Origin: Periweissella fabalis
GTDB lineage: Bacteria > Bacillota > Bacilli > Lactobacillales > Lactobacillaceae
NCBI RefSeq assembly: GCF_012396505.1
Contig: NZ_JAAXPN010000002.1
Coordinates: 124,001 to 188,000, forward strand
Length of the DNA stretch: 64,000 nucleotides
Direction: 5' to 3'
The notes beneath the pieces were generated by a model. It ran no database searches and was not told the origin of the DNA. It saw only the letters and a program-made list of their open reading frames with translations. The position numbers and the translations under genes are program-made. Of this stretch, positions 8,355 through 17,144 are shown piece by piece (the stretch's first letter is position 1; each line of letters starts with the position of its first letter).

Positions 8355-9206
8355 ATGAAGTTAACTGTACCGGCAGATGCTGCTTTTAAGATTTGTCAAA
8401 TTACTGATATTCACTTAGGAACATTTCCATTAAAGGAAGAAGACGAACGAACTTTAGCTGGGATTGAACAAGTATTAACTGCTAATGATTTTGATTTGAT
8501 TATGGTTACTGGAGATTTAATCTGGGGTAAAATCAATGAATCCCCCCAAGAATCATTAGCGGAATTATTTAAAGTATTAAACCGTAGCGGGGTCCCAGTT
8601 GCCTTAACGTATGGTAACCACGATACAGAAGGTAACTTCAGTCGCGCTGATTTGCGTAACTACGAAAATATGTTGGCTAATCCAGCCACTAAGGAAAATG
8701 CATTCGTGATTAACGATCGTGAAAATTACACGCTTGATGTTTACCAAGATGATCAAGTTCGTAACCGGATTTTTGTTTGGGATTCTGGTGATTACTTTAA
8801 TTCCGCCGTTAAAGAAGGCTACGCGACCTTAGAACCCGCACAAGTGGAATGGTTTAATGATTGTGCAATTGAACGCGATGCTAATGCGACTGATTTGGCG
8901 TTTATGCACATTCCATTGTTTGAATACTACTTGGCTGAAACCAACATTCTTGAAGGTATAAAGGGTGAAAAGATTTGTTCTGGTTGGTATAGTTCAGGTC
9001 TCTTCTATGCATTAATGAAACAACAAAATATTAAAGCAATGTTTGTTGGACATGATCATGAAAATAATTATCGGAGTACTCTTGATGGTATCGAACTTAG
9101 CTATGGTAATGTAGCTGGGTATAATACCTATGGAGAATTGGATCGTGGTATCCGTAAAATTGAGCTTTATGCGGATCATTACGAAACGCAAATTATCAAT
9201 TTTTAA
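8355..9206 (+). CDS. Calcineurin-like metallophosphoesterase
   Basis: A 283-residue cytoplasmic phosphoesterase. The five family motifs are present: TDIHLG near residue 17, GDLIWG near 52, GNHDTEG near 84, the His in MHIPLFEYY, and GHDHENN near 235. Related proteins hydrolyse phosphodiesters or phosphomonoesters such as glycerophosphodiesters and nucleotides. It is the last gene of the importer operon, after the PHP phosphatase. Two distinct phosphoesterases behind one importer fit a diester substrate cleaved in two steps, which is inference. Confidence 0.82.
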   Translation: MKLTVPADAAFKICQITDIHLGTFPLKEEDERTLAGIEQVLTANDFDLIMVTGDLIWGKINESPQESLAELFKVLNRSGVPVALTYGNHDTEGNFSRADLRNYENMLANPATKENAFVINDRENYTLDVYQDDQVRNRIFVWDSGDYFNSAVKEGYATLEPAQVEWFNDCAIERDANATDLAFMHIPLFEYYLAETNILEGIKGEKICSGWYSSGLFYALMKQQNIKAMFVGHDHENNYRSTLDGIELSYGNVAGYNTYGELDRGIRKIELYADHYETQIINF

Positions 9207-9224
9207 AATGTAAAAACGGCAAAT

Positions 9225-9410
9225 ACGTGTAAAGTCAGCCAATATTGATAAATACTAGTAAAAAATCCCAAGAAAAAATTTATTTTTCCTGGGATTTTTG
9301 TGTATATTTTGTATATATCAGCCTTTTGAAACCCGTTTAAGCTGTAAATTACCATTAAAAATTAGATGCAGCATAGCCTTAAAGGTCATTTTATTATCAG
9401 ATTCATGTAA
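9225..9410 (-). repeat. Dispersed palindromic intergenic repeat, copy 1
   Basis: Read on the minus strand, it contains GGTAATTTACAGC, then GGGTTTCAAAAGGCTGATAT, then a terminator stem built on AAATCCCAGG, then a second arm resembling the first in inverse orientation. The same order occurs in eight other intergenic places in this window. It fills the gap between the metallophosphoesterase and tetR genes, which converge. Confidence 0.6.
9260..9301. terminator. Bidirectional terminator between convergent genes
   Basis: The arms AAAAATCCCA and TGGGATTTTT are extended by A/T pairs, with a T-run on the plus strand and A-run on the other side. It can serve both the phosphoesterase operon and the TetR gene. 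It forms the centre of the palindromic repeat. Confidence 0.8.
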
Positions 9411-9450
9411 AGTTAAGTATAATGGACATAGTTAAGGTATTTGTTAAATA

Positions 9451-10068
9451 TTAGGCAGTAGTATTAACTACTAAATTTTGTGGTGCAAGGCGTCGACTAG
9501 CAGCAATAATACGTGCTACTTCTTCTGGTGATTCAGGTTCACGCTTTCTAATCCAGTGAATAACAATACTAAAAAGGCAATCAACTAATAGCTGCCGAGC
9601 ATAATCTTCAGGTAGCTCATCAGTCATATGACCATTGTTATTACGGACACTTTCAATGAAATACTTTTCAATCAAACTTTTTATCTTAGTTAAAATTTCA
9701 TGGTTTTCAGCGTTAAGGACAAGGACACGAATCATACGAATGTTATTGTAAATATAATTTAGAACGTTTGAAAATGATAGATAGACATTGTCATTAGAAC
9801 TGTTTTGAACAAATATTTCGTTATATATTGAGTTATCGCTGATTTTTGTTTGGAATTCACTTAAAATATTAGCAAATAATTCAGCTTGGAGCTCTTCTAG
9901 AAGTGCATTGATATCTTTATAGTTGACATAGAAGGTTCCACGACTAAGATTAGCTTCTTTAACTAAATTACTAATAGTAACATTGGTGATACCTTCTTGC
10001 TCGCATAAAGTAATGAAGGCATCTTTTAGTTTTTGTTTGGTTTGAAGTACTCGTTGGTTTTGTCGCAT
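9451..10068 (-). CDS. TetR-family transcriptional regulator
   Basis: A 205-residue repressor-like protein. The N-terminal helix-turn-helix reads ITNVTISNLVKEANLSRGTFYVNYKD near residues 26-51, typical of TetR, with a helical ligand-binding C-terminal domain. The ATG at 10068 follows GAAAGGAT; the longer reading to 10098 has no ribosome site. It is divergent from the YhgE-type gene and probably controls it. A short palindrome TTTCAA-GTA-TTGAAA lies just upstream at 10081-10095. Confidence 0.85.
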   Translation of the reverse strand: MRQNQRVLQTKQKLKDAFITLCEQEGITNVTISNLVKEANLSRGTFYVNYKDINALLEELQAELFANILSEFQTKISDNSIYNEIFVQNSSNDNVYLSFSNVLNYIYNNIRMIRVLVLNAENHEILTKIKSLIEKYFIESVRNNNGHMTDELPEDYARQLLVDCLFSIVIHWIRKREPESPEEVARIIAASRRLAPQNLVVNTTA

Positions 10069-10080
10069 AGCATTGTATCC

Positions 10081-10095
10081 TTTCAAGTATTGAAA
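10081..10095. promoter_or_regulatory. Short palindrome upstream of tetR, possible operator
   Basis: TTTCAAGTATTGAAA has perfect 6-bp arms around a 3-nt centre. It lies directly ahead of the regulator start and overlaps its ribosome site, so binding could autoregulate the gene. It is short enough to occur by chance in AT-rich DNA. Confidence 0.3.
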
Positions 10096-10149
10096 CACAA
10101 GATAAAGTTAGTTTTAATAACTATTGTACATTATGTTAAATATTGTATA

Positions 10150-10178
10150 TTGCGTTCATTTATGATTTATTATAAACT
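10150..10178 (+). promoter_or_regulatory. Predicted promoter of the YhgE-type gene
   Basis: TTGCGT at 10150-10155 and TAAACT at 10173-10178 have a 17-nt spacer. Upstream, ATTGTACATT and ATTGTATATT form a direct repeat that may bind the divergent TetR protein. Confidence 0.4.
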
Positions 10179-10210
10179 ATTGCATAGATTAAATAAAGGA
10201 TGGCATTGAG

Positions 10211-12775
10211 ATGAAGATGATTAAGAGTGAATTTGCCGCGATTAAGAGTAATCGTGTGTTAATGATTTCTTTGATGGCAATTTCGTTTATTCCATTTTTG
10301 TACTGTATTTTCTTCCTACGTTCAGTGTGGGATCCATATGGCAGTACAGGAAACTTGCCAGTCGCGGTCGTAAATGAGGACCGAACTGCAAAGTTTAATG
10401 GACAAGAAATTTCAGCTGGACAACAATTAGTTGATCAGCTAAAACATAACAAAAACCTTAAATGGGAATTTGTTTCTGAAAAACAGGCAGCAGAAGGAAT
10501 AAAGGATAAAAAGTACTATTCTATTATTACTATTCCTGAGGATTTTTCTAAAAACGCCACGACGTTATTGGACAAAAATCCTAAGAAGATGAATCTAACT
10601 TATGAAACTAATGATTCATTGAACTATATTGGAAGCGTCATCTCTGAACAAGGTGCCAAAGCAGTTAACGACAAAATTAAGAGTGCCATTACTGAGGCAT
10701 ATGCTAAGGCAATGTTTGCACAAGTCGAAAAAGCCGGTGCAGGCTTCCAAAAGGCTGCTGACGGTTCAGGTAAGTTAGCTGATGGTGCTAATCAATTAAA
10801 TAACGGACTGAAAACATATACTGGTGGTGTTGGCCAAATTGGTTCTGGTGTCAACCAATTACAACAAGGGGTTGGCCCATTATCAAGTGGTGTTAATCAG
10901 CTTGCTGGTGGTGCTGGTCAACTTGCTAATGGTTTAGGCCAATTACAACAAAACGTTGGGCCGCTTCAAGCGGGTGTTGGTCAATTAGCAAATGGTTCTG
11001 GTCAATTAGTTAATGGCTTAGGTCAATTACAACAAAATGTTGAACCACTTCAAGTTGGCGTTGGTAAGTTAAACTCAGGTGCTAGTCAATTAGCAGGTGG
11101 TTTAAGTCAGTTGAATAATCGTTTACCAGAAGCATATAACGGTAGTGCACGATTACAACAAGGATTAGCACAACTTCAAAATGCAATTAAAGCACAACAA
11201 GTATCATCAAATAATCCTAAAGCCCCAACCCTTACTGATGGAATTGCTGGACTACAAGCTGGCGTTAAGCAATTACAAGCTGGTCTTGCAGGAGCAACTT
11301 TAACTGATGCACAACAAGGTGCAATTGCTGATTTACAAAAACAAATTACAGCAGTTAACGGGTTAGCAGCTGCCATCCAAAGTGCAGCTAAAGCAGTTGG
11401 TATTTCTGATGAGCAAACTAAAGCTTTAATGCAAGCATTGCAGCCTGAATTTGCGAAAATGAATGCAAAAGTTCAGGAAGACATGGCGATTATAAAACCA
11501 ACGCTTGATACATTGCCAACACAATTAGGTGCTTTAAAAAATGGAATCGATAAATTAGGTGCTGGAATTAATCAAGTAGGCACCGGTCAAGCTAGCTTAT
11601 TGACCCAAGTTAATGGTGGCTTAACTAAATTAAACAATGGGGCAAGTGAGTTAAATGCAGGCCTTGCAGAAGCTAAAAATGGTGTTGCTAAATTAGCACC
11701 TGGTAGTCAACAATTATTAGCAGGTACGAACCAATTAAATGGTAAAATTCCAGCCTTAGCTGGTGGAGTGAACCAATTAGCCAATGGTGCTAACCAATTA
11801 AATGGTGGCCTTGGTCAATTGAATAGCAAAGTACCAGCGTTGGCTAATGGAGTGAACCAATTAGCTGGTGGAGCTAACCAATTAAATGGTGGCCTTGGTC
11901 AATTGAATAGTAAAGTACCAACATTGGCCAATGGAGTGAATCAATTAGCCAATGGAGCTAACCAATTGACTGCCAATTCTGGTAAGTTACTTGCAGGAGC
12001 TAACCAATTATCAGACGGTTCTGGTAAATTAACATTGGCATTAAAAGATGGTGCTAAGCAAATCAATAATGTAACCTTCACTAATAAAACAGCCAAAATG
12101 TTTGCTACACCAACGCAATTAGACCACAAACGTTACAGTTATGTGCCTAATTATGGTCATGCATTAGCACCATATGTTCTTTCATTAGCTTTATACGTTG
12201 GAGCATTGGTATTTAACTTTATTTACCCAATTCGACGTCGTTATGAACTTGGTGGTACTACAACTGGTTGGTTTGCAAGTAAGATTACTATTGGTGGTAT
12301 AGTAGCGATTGCAATGGGAGTGATTGAAGTAGCCTTAATGTATGTTGGTGGTATTCACCCTGATCATTTATTTGAAACATTCTTTATGGCTTGTCTCTTT
12401 GCATTAGCGGCAATGTACTTAGTTATGTTCCTTGCGATGACATTTGATAATCCAGGTCGTTTCTTAGCAATGGTGCTATTAATGATTCAACTTGGTGGGG
12501 CTGGTGGAACATTCCCAGTTCAAGTTCAAAGTGAGTTTTACAAATTTGTTAGTCCATTACTACCAATGACTTATTCTGTTTTAGGTTTACGTGAATCCTT
12601 AACAAGTGGTCTTGGCGGTATTCAAATTGTTCAATCATCAGTCTTCCTTATTAGCGTAATGATTGTCAGCTTAGGTTTATTATGGCTTGGCATGAATCAC
12701 TTACAAAAGAAAAACTTAGCTGGTAATTGGGCAGAACAAGAAATTAAAAAAGAAAAAGATGCTGCTAAAGCATAA
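10211..12775 (+). CDS. YhgE/Pip-domain membrane protein with long tandem Gly/Asn/Leu repeats
   Basis: An 854-residue ABC-2-like membrane protein of the YhgE/Pip family, known from the lactococcal phage infection protein. One membrane helix lies near residues 18-38, followed by a large extracellular region. Residues about 180-610 contain many degenerate seven-residue units of the form NQLAxGA or GQLNxGL, interrupted by a helical section near 320-440. The C-terminal part (from about 650) has five or six membrane helices. Two 84-bp repeat copies are nearly identical. The start has AAAGGAT in place. Its function is unknown; it may be a cell-surface or ESX-type secretion component, or a phage receptor. 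Confidence 0.85.
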   Translation: MKMIKSEFAAIKSNRVLMISLMAISFIPFLYCIFFLRSVWDPYGSTGNLPVAVVNEDRTAKFNGQEISAGQQLVDQLKHNKNLKWEFVSEKQAAEGIKDKKYYSIITIPEDFSKNATTLLDKNPKKMNLTYETNDSLNYIGSVISEQGAKAVNDKIKSAITEAYAKAMFAQVEKAGAGFQKAADGSGKLADGANQLNNGLKTYTGGVGQIGSGVNQLQQGVGPLSSGVNQLAGGAGQLANGLGQLQQNVGPLQAGVGQLANGSGQLVNGLGQLQQNVEPLQVGVGKLNSGASQLAGGLSQLNNRLPEAYNGSARLQQGLAQLQNAIKAQQVSSNNPKAPTLTDGIAGLQAGVKQLQAGLAGATLTDAQQGAIADLQKQITAVNGLAAAIQSAAKAVGISDEQTKALMQALQPEFAKMNAKVQEDMAIIKPTLDTLPTQLGALKNGIDKLGAGINQVGTGQASLLTQVNGGLTKLNNGASELNAGLAEAKNGVAKLAPGSQQLLAGTNQLNGKIPALAGGVNQLANGANQLNGGLGQLNSKVPALANGVNQLAGGANQLNGGLGQLNSKVPTLANGVNQLANGANQLTANSGKLLAGANQLSDGSGKLTLALKDGAKQINNVTFTNKTAKMFATPTQLDHKRYSYVPNYGHALAPYVLSLALYVGALVFNFIYPIRRRYELGGTTTGWFASKITIGGIVAIAMGVIEVALMYVGGIHPDHLFETFFMACLFALAAMYLVMFLAMTFDNPGRFLAMVLLMIQLGGAGGTFPVQVQSEFYKFVSPLLPMTYSVLGLRESLTSGLGGIQIVQSSVFLISVMIVSLGLLWLGMNHLQKKNLAGNWAEQEIKKEKDAAKA
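11792..11959 (+). repeat. Two tandem 84-bp repeats inside the YhgE-type gene
   Basis: Copies at 11792-11875 and 11876-11959 each encode 28 residues that begin NQLNGGLGQLNSKVP and end NQLAxGA. They differ at only a few bases. Longer, more degenerate copies flank them, so unit number may vary between strains. Confidence 0.8.
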
Positions 12776-12814
12776 TAAATAATATTTATTATAATAGTGA
12801 GCAGTATATTAAAT

Positions 12815-12965
12815 TAAGGTGTGCGAGCAAAGACGCCTGGATAACAAAAAAGACTGAATTTATAAAAATAAATTCGGTCTTTTTTTATATTTTACAAAAC
12901 TATCTGCTGGTTGAAGTACGTTGCTAGTAGTAAATTACTACTAGCAAAAAGTTATTTATCGATGA
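12815..12965 (-). repeat. Dispersed palindromic intergenic repeat, copy 2
   Basis: On the minus strand it reads CTAGTAGTAATTTACTAC, then GTACTTCAACCAGCAGATAG and TTTTGTAAAATAT, then a terminator stem starting AAAGACCGAATTTA. The centre is nearly the same as that of the copy after pyrG. It lies between the YhgE-type gene and the AI-2E family gene. Confidence 0.6.
12846..12887. terminator. Terminator after the YhgE-type gene
   Basis: AGACTGAATTTA and TAAATTCGGTCT pair with one G-T pair around a short loop, followed by eight T. Confidence 0.85.
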
Positions 12966-13032
12966 GTAGTTCACTGGTATATACTGAGCATCTCTGATAA
13001 TCTAGTAGTAAGATATTTATAAGGGGAAAGCT

Positions 13033-14196
13033 ATGTTTGATAAATTACGTAATTCTAAGCTGTTATTTTGGTCGCTTGAATTATTGGTATTAGTGCTAAT
13101 TGTTTTTATGTGTACCCGCATTTCATTTTTATTTGAACCACTGGGAATATTTATAAGCACAATTTTTGTGCCACTAATTCTATCAGGTTTTTGTTTTTAT
13201 GTACTTAATCCAATTGTTGAGTTAGTTGAAAAAATCCATTTCAAGCAACATAAATTACCGCATACTGTAGCAGTTTTAATAGTTATGTTAGCGGTATTGC
13301 TACTAATTACTGGAATACTGATGTTAGTGATTCCGCAATTAATTAGTCAGGTATCTAAATTATTAGCTAATATTCCTGCATTTACGAATGCGTTACAAGA
13401 TCAAGTTAATGATTTTTCGCATTCACGCTGGATTAAACACTTAGATTTAAATGTAAGTACCAAATCATTAGAAGGCCAAGTTAGTAAGTATACTAAAGGC
13501 TTCTTATTAGGGACTGCTAATGGGATTGGTACCATTGTTTCAATGGTAACGAGTATTACAATTACCGCGATTACAGTCCCTGTGATGGTTTTTTATATGT
13601 TAAACGATGGTCATAAATTTTTACCAAGTATCAAGAAATTTTTTCAACCAAGTAAAGCAGATGCAATTGAAGACTTGTTGAAAAAAATGTCAAAGACAAT
13701 TTCGCAATATATTGATGGGCAAGTTATTGAGTGTCTATTTGTGGCAGTCTTTACAACTATTGGATACTTTATAATTGGCCAACCATATGCCTTATTATTG
13801 GGGATTGTTGCTGGAATTGCCAATATTATTCCATATGTTGGTCCGTATTTAGGGATTTTTCCATCGTTATTAGTTGCACTTACGATGGGGACTTGGCAAA
13901 TTATCTGGGTAATTGTGATTGTAATTATTGTCCAACAAGTCGATGGAAATGTTATTTACCCTAATATAATCGGGAAAACACTTAAAATTCATCCATTAAC
14001 CATTATTATTATTTTATTGGCGGCAGGAAATATTGCCGGCATTCCGGGGATGATTTTAGCAATTCCATTTTATGCAATTGTGCGGACAATTGTTGAATTT
14101 GGTTGGCATCTATGGCTAGTGCAAAATAATCATGCATCACCAAATGATTTTAAAGATATTGAAGTTGAAGTATTGCAACCGCGTAGTCGTAAATAG
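13033..14196 (+). CDS. AI-2E family (PerM-like) membrane transporter
   Basis: A 387-residue polytopic protein with about seven to eight membrane helices: two near the N terminus, one near residue 85, and a C-terminal cluster. The family-defining stretch GIANIIPYVGPYLGIFPSLL is near residues 277-296, followed by EQ-less VQQVDGNVIYPNIIGKTLKIHP. Members have been linked to autoinducer-2 export, sodium/proton exchange and unknown substrates, so the substrate is not assigned. The ATG follows AAGGGGAAA. It is a single-gene unit bounded by terminators. Confidence 0.85.
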   Translation: MFDKLRNSKLLFWSLELLVLVLIVFMCTRISFLFEPLGIFISTIFVPLILSGFCFYVLNPIVELVEKIHFKQHKLPHTVAVLIVMLAVLLLITGILMLVIPQLISQVSKLLANIPAFTNALQDQVNDFSHSRWIKHLDLNVSTKSLEGQVSKYTKGFLLGTANGIGTIVSMVTSITITAITVPVMVFYMLNDGHKFLPSIKKFFQPSKADAIEDLLKKMSKTISQYIDGQVIECLFVAVFTTIGYFIIGQPYALLLGIVAGIANIIPYVGPYLGIFPSLLVALTMGTWQIIWVIVIVIIVQQVDGNVIYPNIIGKTLKIHPLTIIIILLAAGNIAGIPGMILAIPFYAIVRTIVEFGWHLWLVQNNHASPNDFKDIEVEVLQPRSRK

Positions 14197-14224
14197 AGCA
14201 GTATCGAGAAAGTTACTAAAGAGA

Positions 14225-14345
14225 TTGTGATATAACTTTTATTGACTATAAATAAAAGGCTACTAATGAAATTTAATATTTCATTAGTAGCCTTTTTTAT
14301 ATTGATTAAAAGAAAATATCAAGCTTTAGTAGTACTTAGATAGTA
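14225..14345 (+). repeat. Dispersed intergenic repeat, copy 3 (shortened)
   Basis: It starts GATTGTGATATAACTTTT, matching the left end of the copies after pyrG and cshA, but passes almost directly to the terminator stem; the middle block is missing. It lies between converging genes. Confidence 0.45.
14253..14299. terminator. Bidirectional terminator between convergent genes
   Basis: A long near-perfect stem (AAAAGGCTACTAATGAAA with its complement) is followed by seven T on the plus strand. It can end both the AI-2E gene and the minus-strand membrane protein gene. Confidence 0.88.
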
Positions 14346-14382
14346 TTAAAAAACTAATCCGAAACTTTGATCAATCAAATTT

Positions 14383-16056
14383 TTATAGCATTATTTCATT
14401 ATAATTTTTAATATAACTCCAAAAGATATAAAGTAGTAATCCAATCAGACTAAATAATGAGATTATAAGAGCAAATAGGTGATAGTTACCAATTGATTTA
14501 ACGACAATCTTATTAGTACCTGTTTTAACTTTTACTGCTGCAATATTTGACTTTGAAACGCTCATTTTATTTCCGTTAGTATAAATTACATAATGCAAAT
14601 CTTTATATAAGGCAACAGGTAAAGTAATAGTTTGGTTTGATTTTGAATTAATCTTAAAGGAAACAGAGTCGATTGTTGTCGTCTTTGAAACAATTGTGGC
14701 TTTGTTAAAATCAACGCCATTTAAGGCAACTATCTTACTTTGTTTATTCTTTGTTGGCAGATAATCTGTAAAAGTATGTGTGGTTTCAAGTGTTTGATAG
14801 TAATTACTTGAACTTAATTTTACGTGACCACCAGTATTTTGGTACAAATAGTTATAATGAAAATTGTAGGTAGCCGTTAGTGAAACAGCAATAATAAAGA
14901 TATTAATGATGGTAATAGAGCTCCAACGCAGGTAGCCCTTTTGAATAAATAAACTAGAACCAATTGCCATTAATAGGACTACTATTGCCAAAAGACGTGC
15001 GGTAAATTGAATCAATCCAATCGGACTAGTAGCAATAAGATTGTACGGTAACCATGAGAAAATAATAAAAAATAATATGGCTGATGCAATAATCCATCTT
15101 TTCCAAGCAGTAGCACTTTTAAATAAACTTAGTATAAAAAGAGATAGTAGTAGAATAGTTACCGGTGCTCCTAAGTTCCAAGCAGCACTTTGTTGTTCAG
15201 CTAAACTGTTACTTAATATTGCTTGTAAAGTATTGTCTGGATTTAATGGAGTTATATATTTAGGTGGCGACAAAAATCCGTTATTCATAGATATAAAAAT
15301 GATGTTATAAATAACGTAAAAACCTAAAATAAAGCTAGTAATCCCAGCTTTGATAAGTTGTATAAATTTATATTTAAAATCTGTACGTTTAAATATAATA
15401 ATTAGTCCATAGATTACAACCAAGATAAGTGCAATTATAAAACTAAGAATATGGGTGTTAATAATTAATCCTAAACTTAAGCCTAAGAATAAATAAACAT
15501 ATTTGTTATGGTGCTCAATCATCAGTAAACCTAGAATGACTAAAGGAAAAAATGCATAAGCTATCACTTCACCAATTGCCATGCGAGAATATAAATCTAA
15601 CATATGGAAATTGTTAAACTCATAGATGATAATTCCAGTGTACAAAGCTAAGCCATTTACCTTAAGATAGGTTAGTAGTTGGTGTATTGATAAAAGGGTT
15701 ATGAAGTTTAAAATAACATAACCACACGCTATGGCCCACAATGGATTATGAAAAATAAGATTTGGAATAATAAATATTAAACCAGTTATCCATGGATAGA
15801 ATGAATTAATGGCGACACCGCTATAAGAAGACGGCGATACGTATTTAAAATTTAGGACTTGAGGGATTTCCCCCGCCTTAAAAGCCTCTGTTATTTGTTG
15901 AAATCGTGCTAAATGGTAAACTCCATCGTGCGAAATATTAACAAAATGGCCTAAAAATGGGACATACGATGCTATGAGTGCAAGACATAAGAGTATCAAA
16001 AAATTTGTTAAGTGATATCTATTTTTGAATACTTGAAAATTAAAGATATTAATCAC
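14383..16056 (-). CDS. Large polytopic membrane protein, GT-C glycosyltransferase-like (YfhO/PTPS-related type)
   Basis: A 557-residue protein with about twelve hydrophobic segments and a C-terminal extracellular part of roughly 130 residues before a last membrane helix. The N-terminal loop contains ISHDGVYHLARFQQITEAFKAGEIPQ, an acidic exoplasmic loop typical of GT-C enzymes that use lipid-linked sugars. Similar proteins in lactobacilli are named YfhO family or 6-pyruvoyl-tetrahydropterin synthase-related membrane proteins. The frame opens at 16077, but AAAGGAG lies inside those first codons, so the GTG at 16056 is the likely start. A role in cell-envelope glycosylation is inferred. Confidence 0.65.
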   Translation of the reverse strand: MINIFNFQVFKNRYHLTNFLILLCLALIASYVPFLGHFVNISHDGVYHLARFQQITEAFKAGEIPQVLNFKYVSPSSYSGVAINSFYPWITGLIFIIPNLIFHNPLWAIACGYVILNFITLLSIHQLLTYLKVNGLALYTGIIIYEFNNFHMLDLYSRMAIGEVIAYAFFPLVILGLLMIEHHNKYVYLFLGLSLGLIINTHILSFIIALILVVIYGLIIIFKRTDFKYKFIQLIKAGITSFILGFYVIYNIIFISMNNGFLSPPKYITPLNPDNTLQAILSNSLAEQQSAAWNLGAPVTILLLSLFILSLFKSATAWKRWIIASAILFFIIFSWLPYNLIATSPIGLIQFTARLLAIVVLLMAIGSSLFIQKGYLRWSSITIINIFIIAVSLTATYNFHYNYLYQNTGGHVKLSSSNYYQTLETTHTFTDYLPTKNKQSKIVALNGVDFNKATIVSKTTTIDSVSFKINSKSNQTITLPVALYKDLHYVIYTNGNKMSVSKSNIAAVKVKTGTNKIVVKSIGNYHLFALIISLFSLIGLLLYIFWSYIKNYNEIML

Positions 16057-16199
16057 GCAAAATAGTTCTCCTTTCATATATCTAATAAATATATCATAAT
16101 TATTAATTGGTGTGCCTCAATTATTTTGGTTAAACTGATTTTTTAGCAAAATTAGTTGTATGAATTTAAATTTAATTTGAGAAAAGCAATCAGGTGGAG

Positions 16200-16320
16200 T
16201 CATAATTGAAGGCGAGCAATAGCAATATTGAAAAATACAATAAAATACCTCCCTGAAGAAAAATTCTTGGGGAGGTATTTTATTATTTTTTGTTAGTACT
16301 CGATATTTATCGGTTGTGCT
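16200..16320. repeat. Dispersed palindromic intergenic repeat, copy 4
   Basis: The left arm GCGAGCAATAGCAATATTGA and the inverse of the right arm match the outer arms of the copy near 37.7 kb. Both copies also share the central stem AAATACC-CCCTGAAGAA. It lies between the HAD gene and the membrane protein gene. Confidence 0.5.
16243..16283 (-). terminator. Terminator of the lipoate-HD-HAD operon
   Basis: AAAATACCTCCC and GGGAGGTATTTT pair around a loop that can pair further (GAAGAA with TTCTT). A/T runs lie on both sides; it follows the HAD gene on the minus strand. Confidence 0.8.
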
Positions 16321-16326
16321 TGCACT

Positions 16327-17130
16327 CTATAAAACGTACTTTTCAATTGCTTGTGCAACTCCATCCTCAGAGTTAGGTGCAGTAATTTCATTAGCAGCGG
16401 CTTTGATATCATCAATGGCATTACCCATTGCAACACCTAAACCAGCCCACTTAATCATGGTCATATCATTCCCTTGATCACCTAAAGACATTACTTCCTC
16501 TTGTTTAATACCAAGTTTTTCACTCAAGGCAGCCAAAGCATTACCTTTAGAAGCGTTCTTATTCATAAATTCTAAGAAGAATGGGGTTGAACGAACGATA
16601 TAAAAACGATCATGGAATTCAGCTGGCACAGCATTTTGAACACGATCAATAACTTCTTTTTCGTCAATCATCATAGCTTTTGAATAATCTTTTTCAATCA
16701 TATCAGCAACAGGCATGTATTTAATTTGCATGAGAACTAAAAATGACTCCGCAATAGAATACTTAGGAATTAATTGGTGAGCAGTGTAAATTAATTCTTC
16801 ATCTTCAACGTGGAATTTAACATCTAATTCATTACTTAATGCTTCAATATCACGGTAATCAGTATAACTAATTGTTTCCTTAGTTAATACTTTACCACTC
16901 ACTGTTTGGGCTAATGCACCATTAAAAGTGATGACATATTGATCATCCCCAGCTAAGCCAAGGGCTTTTAAGTAAGGTGTTACACCAGTTAAGGGACGAC
17001 CGGTTGTTAACACTACTTTGACACCCTTTGCTGTGGCTGCTTGAATTGCATCAATTGTTCGTTGAGTTAATTCATTTTTCTCATTTAAAAGGGTTCCGTC
17101 AATATCAATTGCAACTAATTTAATGCTCAT
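16327..17130 (-). CDS. Cof-type HAD hydrolase (sugar-phosphate phosphatase-like)
   Basis: A 267-residue haloacid dehalogenase phosphatase. It has motif I DIDGTLLNEKN at residues 8-18, motif II TTGRP near 42, a Lys in the third motif region, and motif IV GDQGNDMTMIKWAGLGVAMGNA near 216-237, with a C2-type cap between. Such YidA/Cof proteins dephosphorylate sugar phosphates or flavin precursors with broad specificity. It lies 14 nt behind the HD-domain gene in a three-gene minus-strand operon. The substrate is not predictable. Confidence 0.85.
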   Translation of the reverse strand: MSIKLVAIDIDGTLLNEKNELTQRTIDAIQAATAKGVKVVLTTGRPLTGVTPYLKALGLAGDDQYVITFNGALAQTVSGKVLTKETISYTDYRDIEALSNELDVKFHVEDEELIYTAHQLIPKYSIAESFLVLMQIKYMPVADMIEKDYSKAMMIDEKEVIDRVQNAVPAEFHDRFYIVRSTPFFLEFMNKNASKGNALAALSEKLGIKQEEVMSLGDQGNDMTMIKWAGLGVAMGNAIDDIKAAANEITAPNSEDGVAQAIEKYVL

Positions 17131-17144
17131 AAAAATCTCCTAAT

